Below, one piece after another: positions 37,469 through 46,092 of a stretch of DNA of 64,000 nt. Position 1 is the stretch's first letter, and the number at the start of each line of letters is the position of its first letter. A program made the translations under genes and the position numbers. The stretch lies in assembly GCF_001721645.1 (NCBI RefSeq), contig NZ_CP017141.1:2356001-2420000 (forward strand), written 5' to 3'. The notes beneath the pieces were generated by a model, which did no database searches, was not told where the DNA came from, and was given only the letters and a program-made list of their open reading frames with translations. This DNA comes from Pedobacter steynii (GTDB lineage Bacteria > Bacteroidota > Bacteroidia > Sphingobacteriales > Sphingobacteriaceae).

Positions 37469-37993
37469 TTAATTGATTTTTTTGAGTCTCATCTCAAAAT
37501 TTTTAATCCAGGAAACGCCTTTGTCCGTGGATATTTCCCCAATTTCAAACCAATCTCCCTGATCTAAGGTCAAGGTGAATTTTACCATATATCTGGGGTT
37601 ATCCATACTCCAGGTATAACCTATATTATCTTTTACCTGAGGTTCGGTATCGGTCATATAGCCCATGCCTGTCATTGCTGTAAACCTGTATTGTTGCTTT
37701 AATACGTCGTAGGTCAGGTAGGCCAGGGCATCATGAATTGGCTTCTTACTTTCTTTATCCGTTCCAAAGCCTTCAATCATTAATATTCCCCCATTAAATT
37801 TAGACTGTACGGTCTCGGTCTGGTCGAAATAATGTTTTTTTCCATCCTGCATGATCATCCATCCTTCACCTTTCCAGGAGCCTTTGAAAAATTGCAATCC
37901 TTTCATCTTTTCCTGTTGAAGGGCAGCAGGCGACTGTCCGAAGACTGAAAATGTACAAATAGTAATAATGCCGATTAGCAACGTTCTGATCAT
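37469..37993 (-). CDS. Secreted protein of unknown function (DUF1579-like)
   Basis: A 174-residue exported protein with a signal peptide ending near VFGQ. The rest is beta-rich, with FFKGSWKGEGWMIMQDGKKH near the start and the periodic polar/aromatic pattern of calycin-like barrels of the DUF1579 type, a loose match. No catalytic motif is visible. It is downstream of the intact AraC gene on the same strand, about 60 bp away, and may be its target. Confidence 0.6.
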   Translation of the reverse strand: MIRTLLIGIITICTFSVFGQSPAALQQEKMKGLQFFKGSWKGEGWMIMQDGKKHYFDQTETVQSKFNGGILMIEGFGTDKESKKPIHDALAYLTYDVLKQQYRFTAMTGMGYMTDTEPQVKDNIGYTWSMDNPRYMVKFTLTLDQGDWFEIGEISTDKGVSWIKNFEMRLKKIN

Positions 37994-38053
37994 ATCGTTT
38001 TTTTTAATGAAGGTAAAAAAATGAAAAAAAGAATTCAGTGTAAAAAAACGACA

Positions 38054-38839
38054 TTATACCATTTGCTGATGATCGATCCGGTCTATGTATTTAAAAAAGT
38101 CATCCAGCTTATACTGTGCAATGTTTCGGAAAGATTTATAAAAATGAGAAAGGTCTGCATAATTATGATCGATGATCATTTCCTGCTGATTTTGCTGTTT
38201 GAAGTAAAGTTGAAGAATTGCATGTCTTAATTTTCTGATTTGAGAAAATTGTTTGAGGCTCATTCCAGTTTCTTTTTTGAAGATTCTTTGTAATTGCCTC
38301 AGACTTAGAAACGCCAGGTCCGCGAGGGTGGCCGGTTCAGTTTTTCCATGGTCTGAAATGATGCGATCTACCGTTCTGTTGATTCTTAAGTCAGGTTGGT
38401 ATTCATATCCGGTTTTTTCGTTTAACAAGGATTTGTTAAAAAGGTCCTCGATATTGATGTCTGAAGAGATAGATTCGAGAATCTGCTGTTGCCAGGGTTG
38501 CCAGCTACTTTCCGGGCAGAGCTGGTGTTGGTTCAAAAGATCAGCTTCAGAGATGCTGGAAAGCCATTTCATCTGCCCCGGTTTAATCCTGATACCAGCA
38601 TAAAAGGTGTCTGGATAAATATCGATGTTGAATTTCGAGGTGGATGAACCTTTAATTACGATGAAATTTTGTTTAAAAGTTGAATTTTTGATGAAAACAA
38701 GTTCCGGACAGCCATGAGGAATAACGACATGATGAATGGGTTGAAGGTTGTTTGTTGAGGATGGCGGAATAATGAATTGCCAGTAACATTCAATCTTATT
38801 CTGGAGTGAGGGTGCCGGTAGGAATTCTTTATAAATCAT
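38054..38839 (-). CDS. AraC-family transcriptional regulator
   Basis: A 261-residue regulator. The N-terminal half (FLPAPSLQNKIECYWQF; HVVIPHGCPELVFI) is of the DUF6597 type seen in many Bacteroidota AraC proteins. The C-terminal half is an AraC double HTH: LADLAFLSLRQLQRIFKKETG and YADLSHFYKSFRNIAQYKLDDF. The inducer is unknown. Upstream lie an 18-nt near-palindrome at 38847-38864 and a 10-bp inverted repeat at 38890-38917, both candidate autoregulatory sites. Confidence 0.87.
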   Translation of the reverse strand: MIYKEFLPAPSLQNKIECYWQFIIPPSSTNNLQPIHHVVIPHGCPELVFIKNSTFKQNFIVIKGSSTSKFNIDIYPDTFYAGIRIKPGQMKWLSSISEADLLNQHQLCPESSWQPWQQQILESISSDINIEDLFNKSLLNEKTGYEYQPDLRINRTVDRIISDHGKTEPATLADLAFLSLRQLQRIFKKETGMSLKQFSQIRKLRHAILQLYFKQQNQQEMIIDHNYADLSHFYKSFRNIAQYKLDDFFKYIDRIDHQQMV

Positions 38840-38889
38840 GAAATGAGAGGTTAATTAAGACCTCCATAATATAATCATTTGTGCCTGAC

Positions 38890-38917
38890 TTACCTGTGCT
38901 TCATTATGCACAGGTAA
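38890..38917. promoter_or_regulatory. Perfect 10-bp inverted repeat upstream of the AraC gene
   Basis: TTACCTGTGC and GCACAGGTAA separated by eight bases (TTCATTAT). It lies 51-78 bp upstream of the AraC start codon. The eight outer bases recur in the adk leader hairpin at 39322-39350. It may be an operator or an RNA hairpin. Confidence 0.5.
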
Positions 38918-39321
38918 ACAGGACTTTGTTTTCTAACCAAATAGCAGTACAAATATAGTTTATTTAGAATATTTCTAAATAAAAAAATGATATTTATTCA
39001 GCTATGATTTTTAGATTGCAAATCCGTTAGTCCAGGTAGTGTAAGAAAGGAGGATGTTTTCTGTTTATTTGCTGATTTTTAGTTACCTGACGCGCAATTC
39101 GAGAGCGATAGTTTTTCAGAATTCACATAGTGTTATAATTACACCATGCTGTCTGAATAAATTATCTGTGGAGGGATATCGATTTGATTAAGTTGATGTG
39201 ATTGATAATGAGTGCTTTATTTGAGATTCTCTAAGGCGGTGCTCTCTTGCAGGTCGTAGTTTTTTGTCAAAAATTAAGTATACTAAATTAATAATTATAT
39301 ATTTGCAACCTCAAAAGGATT

Positions 39322-39350
39322 TTACCTGTTTTGAACTTTATTACAGGTAA
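39322..39350 (+). promoter_or_regulatory. Leader hairpin upstream of adk, second TTACCTGT copy
   Basis: TTACCTGT (39322-39329) pairs with ACAGGTAA (39343-39350) around 13 bases, close after the -7-like element at 39298. Its location fits either an operator in the early transcribed region or a 5' RNA structure. Confidence 0.4.
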
Positions 39351-39554
39351 TTGGAACTAAAACAGTCCTCCGTTAGTCTTCTAAAAGAAGGTTGTTTTAA
39401 ACTCAAATCCTCTAGAAAATAGTCAACAAAACAAAAGGCTGGTTTTGAAGACTGCAGAGATTTTATGGTTTTAAATCTTAGGTGGTAATCTGGTTGATTT
39501 ATCGGGTAGAAATTTAAGAAGAAATCATTTGATTAATTAGACTAAACATGAACT

Positions 39555-39582
39555 AAAGCCTTAAGCCAAGGTAGAAGGCTTT
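39555..39582 (+). promoter_or_regulatory. Attenuator-like hairpin just before adk
   Basis: AAAGCCTT (39555-39562) pairs with AAGGCTTT (39575-39582), followed by CTAATTTT, ending 21 bp before the adk start. It is placed where it could modulate readthrough or ribosome access. The T tract is imperfect. Confidence 0.35.
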
Positions 39583-39603
39583 CTAATTTTAAAGACAACC
39601 CAA

Positions 39604-40173
39604 ATGCTAAATTTTGTTCTCTTTGGCCCACCGGGTGCAGGCAAAGGCACTCAATCTCAGAAATTGATCGATCAGTATCAATTGATTCACATTTCAACAG
39701 GTGACCTTTTTAGGGCTCACATTAAAAATCAATCACCATTAGGCCAGAGAGTAAGTGAGTTAATTGCGGATGGACAACTAGTTCCTGATGAAATTACCAT
39801 CGCTATGCTGGAAGAAGAAGTGGATAAAAATCCAGGGGCCAAAGGCTTTATTTTTGATGGATTTCCACGTACTGTTCCTCAGGCAGCTGCTTTGGATGAA
39901 TTTTTGGAGAGCAAAGGCAGCTCGATTGCAGGTGTCATTGCATTGGATGTTGATCAGGAAGAATTAACCAAACGTATTGCGCAACGTCAGTTGGAGACTG
40001 GACGTGTGGATGATCAGGCCGATAAATTGCAAAAACGAATAGACGAGTATTTTAGTAAGACAATTCATGTTTTGCCATATTACGAAGCACAAAACAAATT
40101 AAGCAAAGTGAATGGGATCGGTAAGATCGATGATATCTTTGCAGAATTATGTGCAGTAGTAGATAAATATTAG
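39604..40173 (+). CDS. adk: Adenylate kinase
   Basis: A 189-residue cytosolic kinase interconverting ATP + AMP and 2 ADP. The P-loop is GPPGAGKGT (residues 8-16); the AMP-binding helix region is HISTGDLFRAHI, and GFIFDGFPRTVPQA carries the conserved DGFPR. The LID segment is short (RQLETGRVDDQADK), as in the short Adk form, and has no zinc cysteines. obgE follows 87 bp downstream beyond a terminator-like hairpin, a linkage common in Bacteroidota. Confidence 0.95.
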   Translation: MLNFVLFGPPGAGKGTQSQKLIDQYQLIHISTGDLFRAHIKNQSPLGQRVSELIADGQLVPDEITIAMLEEEVDKNPGAKGFIFDGFPRTVPQAAALDEFLESKGSSIAGVIALDVDQEELTKRIAQRQLETGRVDDQADKLQKRIDEYFSKTIHVLPYYEAQNKLSKVNGIGKIDDIFAELCAVVDKY

Positions 40174-40191
40174 TTTTAATAATAGATTAGG

Positions 40192-40246
40192 TCCTGATCC
40201 GATCAGGATTACAAAAGCCCGGCTTTTAAGTCGGCTTTTTTATTTT
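40192..40246 (+). terminator. Hairpins between adk and obgE
   Basis: TCCTGATC/GATCAGGA (40192-40208) is a near-continuous palindrome. It is followed by AAAAGCCCG/CGGCTTTT (40213-40239, one bulged base) and a T-rich tract to 40246. The second hairpin is a credible terminator, perhaps partial, before obgE. Confidence 0.6.
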
Positions 40247-40260
40247 AAAAAAAGAAGGTT

Positions 40261-41265
40261 ATGTCGCAAGGTTCAAATTTTGTAGATTATGTTAAAATAT
40301 GCTGTCGCTCCGGCAAGGGAGGGGCAGGTTCTGCACACTTGCATCGTGATATACGCACTTCTACGGGTGGCCCGGATGGAGGTGATGGTGGACGCGGTGG
40401 GCACATCATCCTGAAAGGAAACTCGCAATTCTGGACTTTACTCCATTTGAAATACCGTAAGCATATCATCGCACAGGATGGTCAGCCAGGCTCAAGTGGT
40501 ACTTCTTCTGGTAAATTTGGTAAAGATGAAATTTTGGATGTACCTCTGGGAACTATTGCTAAAGATGCGGAAACAGGTGAGGTACTTTTTGAAATTACGG
40601 AAGATGGAGAAACAAAAATCCTGACGGCAGGTGGCCGTGGTGGATTAGGAAACTGGCACTTTAAAACGCCAACACTTCAAACGCCCCGTTTTGCTCAGCC
40701 AGGAGAAGCAGGGAAAGAAGAATGGATGGTATTGGAATTGAAAGTCCTTGCTGACGTTGGCTTGGTTGGTTTTCCAAATGCAGGTAAATCAACGCTACTT
40801 TCTGTGCTTTCAGCAGCAAAACCAGAAATTGCAGATTATCCATTTACCACCCTTGTTCCTAACCTGGGGATTGTATCTTACCGTGGCGGTAAATCATTTG
40901 TAATGGCTGATATTCCGGGAATTATTGAAGGTGCTTCAAAAGGTAAAGGCCTGGGATATCGCTTTCTACGTCATATTGAAAGAAATTCTGTTTTGTTGTT
41001 TATGGTACCTGCGGATACCCATAGAACAATTTCAGAAGAATATGCTATTCTAAAAGCAGAGCTTAAAGATTACAATCCGGAGCTCATGCAAAAACCTCAT
41101 TTGCTGGCTATTACAAAATCGGATATGCTGGACGAGGAGTTGGTTGAGGAAATGAAGAAAGAGCTCCCTCAAAATATTCCAGCTATCTTTATTTCTTCTG
41201 TGGCTCAAAAGGGCTTAACAGAATTGAAAGATATGCTATGGCAATCGATTAATACCGAAGCCTAA
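40261..41265 (+). CDS. obgE: Obg-family GTPase (CgtA)
   Basis: A 334-residue GTPase involved in 50S ribosome assembly and stress signalling. The glycine-rich Obg fold spans residues 1-158 ([23 protein letters not shown]). The G domain has G1 GFPNAGKST (170-178), G3 DIPGIIEGA and G4 TKSD. No C-terminal OCT extension is present, typical of this phylum. Preceded by adk; convergent with a GNAT gene. Confidence 0.95.
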   Translation: MSQGSNFVDYVKICCRSGKGGAGSAHLHRDIRTSTGGPDGGDGGRGGHIILKGNSQFWTLLHLKYRKHIIAQDGQPGSSGTSSGKFGKDEILDVPLGTIAKDAETGEVLFEITEDGETKILTAGGRGGLGNWHFKTPTLQTPRFAQPGEAGKEEWMVLELKVLADVGLVGFPNAGKSTLLSVLSAAKPEIADYPFTTLVPNLGIVSYRGGKSFVMADIPGIIEGASKGKGLGYRFLRHIERNSVLLFMVPADTHRTISEEYAILKAELKDYNPELMQKPHLLAITKSDMLDEELVEEMKKELPQNIPAIFISSVAQKGLTELKDMLWQSINTEA

Positions 41266-41292
41266 AAATTCTTAACGGCCTTTCCTTAGCAT

Positions 41293-41772
41293 TTATATGG
41301 TTGAGGAGAGGTCTTTTAGTTTTTTTTGCATACAAATGCTACTCTCTACATTTTCATATTGACCATAGTTAGGGATCACTTCATAACCTACTTTTTGGTA
41401 GAGTGTTACTGCTTCTTTTTGTTTATTTCCCGTCTCCAGAATACAGGTTTCGTATTTCAGTTCATTTGCCCAGCTCTCCAGCTGCTCAAGGATCTTTTTC
41501 GCAATTCCCTGTCTGCGGAATTCAGGATGAACAAACATCCTTTTAATTTCCATGATTTCTGGTCCATATTCTTTTATCGCGCCACAACCTACAGCATTTC
41601 CGTCTATGTATGCTACAATGGCATGTTTTATCGTATCGGTTTTGTTGAATTGTGTAAAAAAAGCATGGTCTTCTCCATTGTTGGCACTTAAGTCCTCATC
41701 CAAAAGGGTGATTAATCTCCTGAAATCTAAATGTTCCGGATTTGTTCTGCTAATGTGTATGCTCCTGTTCAT
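41293..41772 (-). CDS. GNAT-family N-acetyltransferase
   Basis: A 159-residue acetyl-CoA-dependent acetyltransferase. The acetyl-CoA loop is FRRQGIAKKILEQLESWA, preceded by the beta-strand MEIKRMFVHPEF and followed by TCILETGNKQKEAVTLYQK, all standard for the fold. The substrate is unknown. It is transcribed divergently from the M1 peptidase and converges on obgE. Confidence 0.85.
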   Translation of the reverse strand: MNRSIHISRTNPEHLDFRRLITLLDEDLSANNGEDHAFFTQFNKTDTIKHAIVAYIDGNAVGCGAIKEYGPEIMEIKRMFVHPEFRRQGIAKKILEQLESWANELKYETCILETGNKQKEAVTLYQKVGYEVIPNYGQYENVESSICMQKKLKDLSSTI

Positions 41773-42055
41773 GATATGTTAATTTACTAAATGAATCTGG
41801 CTTTTTCTATGAAACATCCTGTTTGTAGGGATTAATGTATATCAAATTTAAGTTAAAAATTTTCTGACAAGGAGACTGCAAATGTTAAAATGTGTTAATA
41901 TTTAGTGATTCCTGTGCTGAGGGGGTGGAATCAATTGGCGCCGGAGATCAGGGCCCGATCTTTGTCTTAAGAAAAATGATGCTTTAATGCAGAGAGACTT
42001 GAGGGGTAAAATTATTACCTTTCAGAAAAAATAATACAATATAAATAGATAATTA

Positions 42056-43639
42056 ATGAAAAAGTACTTGGTAATCCTCTTCGTATGCTTCAGCAGCATC
42101 GGTTTCGCACAAGAAAAATATTGGCAACAAGAGGTCAGTTATAAGATTGACGTAGCGCTCAATGATCAGACAAAGACCCTTAAAGGTTCAGAACAGATTG
42201 TTTATAAAAATAATTCTCCAAGTACACTTGAATTTATTTGGTTTCATATCTGGCCAAATGCTTATAAGCAAGAGTCTACTGCCTTGTTTCAGCAATTGAG
42301 AAATGACACCAGCCGGGTAAAGAAAATGGAAAAATATAGCTACGGCAGTATTGATGGTTTAAATTTTAAGGTAAACGGAAAAACCGCTCTTACTGAAGCA
42401 CATCCCAATCCACAGTATATTGACGTCATTAAGGTGAAGCTGACATCCCCACTGAAGCCAGGAGAGTCGGTGAATATCTCGACGGATTTTAACGTGAAAC
42501 TTCCTTCTTATTTTTCCAGATCTGGTTTCGCCGATGGAGAATTTATGATTTGCCAGTGGTATCCCAAGCCGGCGGTATTCGATAAGGACGGATGGCATGA
42601 GTTTCCTTATCTGGATATGGGAGAATTCTATAGTGAATATGCTTCGTTTAAAGTGAACATCACCCTGCCTTCTGATTATGTAGTTGGCGCAACTGGTGTT
42701 TTGCAGAATGAGGAGGAGCTTGCTGCCTATAAAACAATAGGAGCTAAAAATGCGGCCAACAGAGTCGGAACTCCGGTACTCTATCAGACAAAAACTAAAA
42801 ATGCGACAAAAAAATTAACGTATGAAATCAGTAATGTCCCGGATTTTGCCTGGTTTGCCGCCAAAAACTTTGTTATTCAGTATGATACCGTAAAGCTGGC
42901 TTCAGGAAAAATTGTTGACGCTTTCACCTATTACCATAATAAGAAAGAAACGCTATGGAATAATAGTATTGATTATACAAAAGATGCAGTGCAGCATTAT
43001 AGCAAATGGGTTGGTGAATATGAGTACCCGGTTGTTCAGGTGGTGGAAGGCCCCGCGAATAATTCGAGTGGTGGGATGGAGTATCCGACCATCACTTTAA
43101 TTACCAGTCCAGATGCTAAAAAAGAAACACTTGATGCGGTAATTGCACACGAAGTTGGACATAACTGGTTTATGAGCATGTTGGGAAGTAATGAAAGAAA
43201 GCATACCTGGCTGGATGAAGGTTTGAACAGTTATTTTCAGTTCCGCTATGAAGCTGAAAAATATAGATCTAATTCCTTGTTTGGGGACCATATTCCTGCA
43301 GAGGTTAAGCAGTTACCGGAGCAAGAGTTCTCCTCAAAAATTTATCAGGTGATGCTGAACAATATTCCAATGAAATCTGCCATAGAAACACCCGCTGATA
43401 AATTTTCCAGCTCAGATGAATATGGTCTCATTTCTTATGTGAAAACCGCTCTTTGGTTACATCTCCTGGAAAATGAAGTGGGAAGAGAAAAAATGGATAA
43501 GGCTTTTCAGCATTATTTTAGCTTATGGAAGAATAAACATCCTCAGCCAGAGGATCTGAAAGCCGCATTTGAAGAATCATTGGGTAGTAATTTAGATGCT
43601 TATTTTAAATTGTTAAATACCGAAGGAAGCTTTAAATAA
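42056..43639 (+). CDS. M1-family metallopeptidase, secreted
   Basis: A 527-residue zinc aminopeptidase-like enzyme with a signal peptide ending GFAQ. The zinc site is H365-E-V-G-H369 with E388 in TWLDEGLN (HExxH-x18-E). The substrate-binding GGMEYPTI replaces the classical GAMEN exopeptidase motif, as in many Bacteroidota M1 relatives. The N-terminal half is the beta-saddle domain. The ERAP1-like C-terminal domain is absent. Its role is likely peptide digestion in the periplasm or outside. Confidence 0.88.
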   Translation: MKKYLVILFVCFSSIGFAQEKYWQQEVSYKIDVALNDQTKTLKGSEQIVYKNNSPSTLEFIWFHIWPNAYKQESTALFQQLRNDTSRVKKMEKYSYGSIDGLNFKVNGKTALTEAHPNPQYIDVIKVKLTSPLKPGESVNISTDFNVKLPSYFSRSGFADGEFMICQWYPKPAVFDKDGWHEFPYLDMGEFYSEYASFKVNITLPSDYVVGATGVLQNEEELAAYKTIGAKNAANRVGTPVLYQTKTKNATKKLTYEISNVPDFAWFAAKNFVIQYDTVKLASGKIVDAFTYYHNKKETLWNNSIDYTKDAVQHYSKWVGEYEYPVVQVVEGPANNSSGGMEYPTITLITSPDAKKETLDAVIAHEVGHNWFMSMLGSNERKHTWLDEGLNSYFQFRYEAEKYRSNSLFGDHIPAEVKQLPEQEFSSKIYQVMLNNIPMKSAIETPADKFSSSDEYGLISYVKTALWLHLLENEVGREKMDKAFQHYFSLWKNKHPQPEDLKAAFEESLGSNLDAYFKLLNTEGSFK

Positions 43640-43655
43640 GTGCAATTCCTTTAGG

Positions 43656-43695
43656 AAAACAAAACGACTGTCTTCACCGACAGTCGTTTTGTTTT
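43656..43695. terminator. Bidirectional terminator
   Basis: Perfect 17-bp stem (43656-43672 with 43679-43695) around loop TTCACC, with an A-rich left and T-rich right arm. It serves the M1 peptidase gene and perhaps the convergent MFS gene. Confidence 0.9.
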
Positions 43696-43754
43696 TATTA
43701 GAAGTTTATAGCATGTTTTTTAGCAGCCCTTGTCATGAGGGAAAAATACCTGCG

Positions 43755-44984
43755 TTATTTTGTTCTGTTAATAAAGGATTCTTTTTTCATCGTTCTTGTA
43801 CAGATCCATACACTGATCAACATTAAAACTGCGGCAGCCAGAAATGGAGCACCGGAGAATTTAACGGGAGCATTTGGTCTGGTAAACCAGGCAAACAGAT
43901 TGGTCATTAAGAGTGGGCCTACAATTGTGGTAGCACTCATCAGACTAGTCAATGCCCCTTGTAACTCTCCCTGTTCGTTCTGGGGTACATTGCCCGATAT
44001 GGTGGCTTGTAAAGCTGGTCCCGCTATTCCACCTAAACAATAAGGAACAAGGAAAGCAAACATCATCCAGCTTTGGTTAGCGAAAGCAAATAGTACCATT
44101 CCAAAAGCCGAAAGGCCGAGACCGATATAAATGCTTTTTTCATTACCTAATCGTGGACTGGTGTAGCGGATTAATCCACCCTGTACAAGTGCGACTAATA
44201 TCCCGGCCGTGGCCAGGGAGATGCCTACCAGGAAGGTATTCCAGTTAAAACGTTCGATATTGATAAAAGTCCAGGTACTTTGCAGGGCATGTCCGGCAAT
44301 ATAGATAAAAATCAAGGCGACAATTAATCCACCTACGCTCTTGTATTTTCTCAGACACATTAATGAACCCATAGGATTGGCTCTTGACCATTCAAAAGGG
44401 CGCCTGTGTTCCTTAGATAAAGACTCCGGTAGCACAAAATAACCATATAATACGTTGATCAGCGTTAGAATAGCTGCGGCAACAAAAGGAACCCTGGGGC
44501 CCAGCTGGCCTAATAAGCCACCCAAGGCCGGGCCAATGACAAAACCCAAACCAAAAGCAGCACCGATCATACCAAAATTCTGAGCCCTGTTTTCTTTGGT
44601 ACTGATATCTGCAATATAGGCCGTAGCAGTAGTCATACTCGCTCCAAAAATCCCGGCAATGACTCTTCCGATAAATAACCACCAGATGTTAGGAGCTAAA
44701 GCAAGAAAAATATAATCAATGCCAAAGCCGAAGAGAGATAGCAATAAAACGGGTCTTCTTCCATACTGATCACTCAGATTTCCAATGATGGGAGCACAAA
44801 GAAACTGCATGATCGCGTAAGCAAACATAAGAAAGCCACTCCATTGAGAAGCCTGACTGATATTGCCATGAATTAATTGTTCTATCAATTGAGGGAATAC
44901 AGGGATAATCAGACCTATGCCGATGACATCCAATAACATAGTGATGAAAATGAAGCTTAACGCAGCCTTTCGGGAAGAAGCCAT
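43755..44984 (-). CDS. MFS efflux transporter of the TetA (TCR/Tet) type
   Basis: A 409-residue, 12-helix drug/proton antiporter-like protein. Helix 1 MLLDVIGIGLIIPVFPQLIE and motif A GNLSDQYGRRPVLLLS match the TetA group; motif C is in GLGFVIGPALGGLLG. Chromosomal relatives are common in Bacteroidota, so tetracycline export cannot be assumed. Its start faces a 264-bp gap that holds the long hairpin at 45170-45226. No TetR gene is adjacent. Confidence 0.85.
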   Translation of the reverse strand: MASSRKAALSFIFITMLLDVIGIGLIIPVFPQLIEQLIHGNISQASQWSGFLMFAYAIMQFLCAPIIGNLSDQYGRRPVLLLSLFGFGIDYIFLALAPNIWWLFIGRVIAGIFGASMTTATAYIADISTKENRAQNFGMIGAAFGLGFVIGPALGGLLGQLGPRVPFVAAAILTLINVLYGYFVLPESLSKEHRRPFEWSRANPMGSLMCLRKYKSVGGLIVALIFIYIAGHALQSTWTFINIERFNWNTFLVGISLATAGILVALVQGGLIRYTSPRLGNEKSIYIGLGLSAFGMVLFAFANQSWMMFAFLVPYCLGGIAGPALQATISGNVPQNEQGELQGALTSLMSATTIVGPLLMTNLFAWFTRPNAPVKFSGAPFLAAAVLMLISVWICTRTMKKESFINRTK

Positions 44985-45121
44985 AAATTTCTTTGGATTT
45001 GAACCCGCAAGTTAATTTTTTAATTTATACATTCCAGCCATTTCATGATTGAATTGAGAGAAATCACGAAAATTGTGAACTAGCTGTTTTATTTTACCAA
45101 TCCTTTTTTATTTTTGCAGGA

Positions 45122-45226
45122 AAGCTCAGATAAGCAGCTTGTTAAAAGAAACTAATCCGGGGGGATGAAGGAACAATAAGGTGGTCATTAAGATGTCTGT
45201 TTACAGCATCTTAATCCACCTGTTCC
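45122..45226 (+). ncRNA. Candidate structured RNA
   Basis: A TATATTTG-like -7 element (TATTTTTG, 45109-45116) is followed by a small hairpin (AAGCT 45122-45126 with AGCTT 45136-45140) and a long hairpin: 45170-45175, 45180-45184 and 45187-45195 pair with 45207-45226 (20 bp, bulges only on the 5' side, 11-nt loop). No open frame covers it. A -33 element is not evident, and it could instead be the 3' structure of the SRPBCC mRNA on the other strand. Confidence 0.35.
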
Positions 45227-45248
45227 AGGAATAGCCGCCTTCTTTCCG

Positions 45249-45677
45249 TTAATTTTCTTCCAGGTAGTTTTTTAGCGAAGTGCCAATGATAAAAGTCCAT
45301 CCTGCATAAAAAGAGGAAGGAGCAAAATCAGGATTGTCAGTGGCAAATGTTTCTAAACCTGTATGAGTTAGTTTTAATCTGGTTTTTCCAGCTTCTTCAA
45401 ACAATTCGAAGGTCAGGGCAGATTCACCAGGAAAGTTTTCGTATTTCCAGGTATAAGTCAGTTTCTTTTCAGGGAGGAGTTCTGTGATTTTGCAGAGATG
45501 GAGATACCTCTTATCGTCCTTTGAGCCATAAAACTGGAATTCAAAGCCTATTTCGGGCTTAAAATCTTCTATATCAAAATACCATTTTTTCATTTTTGCA
45601 TTATTGGTTAATGCATCCCATACACTCGCAACCGGTGCATTCAGAATTCTTTCAAGTACAAGTGGTTCTGTTTTCAT
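45249..45677 (-). CDS. SRPBCC/AHSA1-domain protein
   Basis: A 142-residue START-like protein of the AHSA1 type, with a hydrophobic ligand cavity. PLVLERILNAPVASVWDALTN and MKKWYFDIEDFKPEIGFEF are the first strand-helix elements; TRLKLTHTGLETFA is the terminal strand. It lies 20 bp after an ArsR regulator gene, a frequent pair in which the regulator controls the SRPBCC gene. The ligand is unknown. Confidence 0.87.
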   Translation of the reverse strand: MKTEPLVLERILNAPVASVWDALTNNAKMKKWYFDIEDFKPEIGFEFQFYGSKDDKRYLHLCKITELLPEKKLTYTWKYENFPGESALTFELFEEAGKTRLKLTHTGLETFATDNPDFAPSSFYAGWTFIIGTSLKNYLEEN

Positions 45678-45697
45678 GTTGTTGTTGATTTTAAATT

Positions 45698-46018
45698 CTA
45701 TGAATTAGACTTGTTTTCCTGACCAAGAAAGGCTTCCAAGGCATCCAGTTTTTGCGACCAGAATGCTTGGTACTTTTCTGCCCATAGAGCTACCTCCTTA
45801 ATTTTTTTGAGCTGTGGTTCGCAATAGCGTTCTCGGCCATCCTGTCTGATGACTAAAAGTCCGCATTCCATTAATATTTTTATATGCTTGGAAACCGCAG
45901 GCCGGCTCATGTCAAAATGGTCCGCTACTGCATTCAGGTTTAATGATTGCTGAGAAATTAAGCTAATAATCTCTCTTCTTGTAGGGTCGGCTATTGCCTG
46001 AAAAACATCTCTTCTCAA
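45698..46018 (-). CDS. ArsR-family winged-helix regulator
   Basis: A 106-residue repressor. The HTH is LNLNAVADHFDMSRPAVSKHIKIL, followed by the wing GLLVIRQDGRERYCEP. The ELCVCD metal site of arsenic and cadmium sensors is absent, so it is probably not a classical metal sensor. It shares a transcript with the SRPBCC gene. A perfect inverted repeat 15 bp upstream of its start is the likely operator. Confidence 0.9.
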   Translation of the reverse strand: MRRDVFQAIADPTRREIISLISQQSLNLNAVADHFDMSRPAVSKHIKILMECGLLVIRQDGRERYCEPQLKKIKEVALWAEKYQAFWSQKLDALEAFLGQENKSNS

Positions 46019-46032
46019 TTTTTAGTTTATAT

Positions 46033-46074
46033 GAAACCGAATGGTTATAAATATAAGCGTAACCATTCGGTTTC
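46033..46074. promoter_or_regulatory. ArsR operator, perfect 15-bp inverted repeat
   Basis: GAAACCGAATGGTTA (46033-46047) and TAACCATTCGGTTTC (46060-46074), spaced by 12 bases, lie immediately upstream of the arsR start at 46018. Winged-helix dimers of this family bind such dyads; autoregulation is inferred. Confidence 0.75.
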
Positions 46075-46092
46075 CAAATAATTTGAGAACAC

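Larger units (their letters stand above)
38840..39603. other. 764-bp intergenic region with repeated hairpins, upstream of adk
   Basis: No gene is seen. It serves the divergent AraC gene (left) and adk (right). It contains two copies of TTACCTGT...ACAGGTAA (38890-38917 and 39322-39350), a TATATTTG -7-like element at 39298-39305 lacking a clear -33 partner, and an 8-bp hairpin at 39555-39582 just before adk. If transcription starts near 39312, the adk leader is almost 300 nt long. Confidence 0.5.

Noticed and set aside
37286..37567. 93-codon plus-strand frame over the AraC remnant
   Set aside because: It spans the end of a minus-strand gene and the pseudogene, with no signal or motif.
38021..38230. 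69-codon plus-strand frame near the AraC gene
   Set aside because: Most of it is antisense to the AraC C-terminal HTH region.
38840..39603. tRNA or other standard RNA gene in the 764-bp gap
   Set aside because: No cloverleaf, CCA end or known RNA motif was found by eye.
43735..44043. 102-codon plus-strand frame at the end of the MFS gene
   Set aside because: Antisense to the transporter's last helices.
45109..45300. 6S RNA
   Set aside because: The length and position were considered, but no closing stem or large central bubble is visible, so only a generic candidate RNA is reported.
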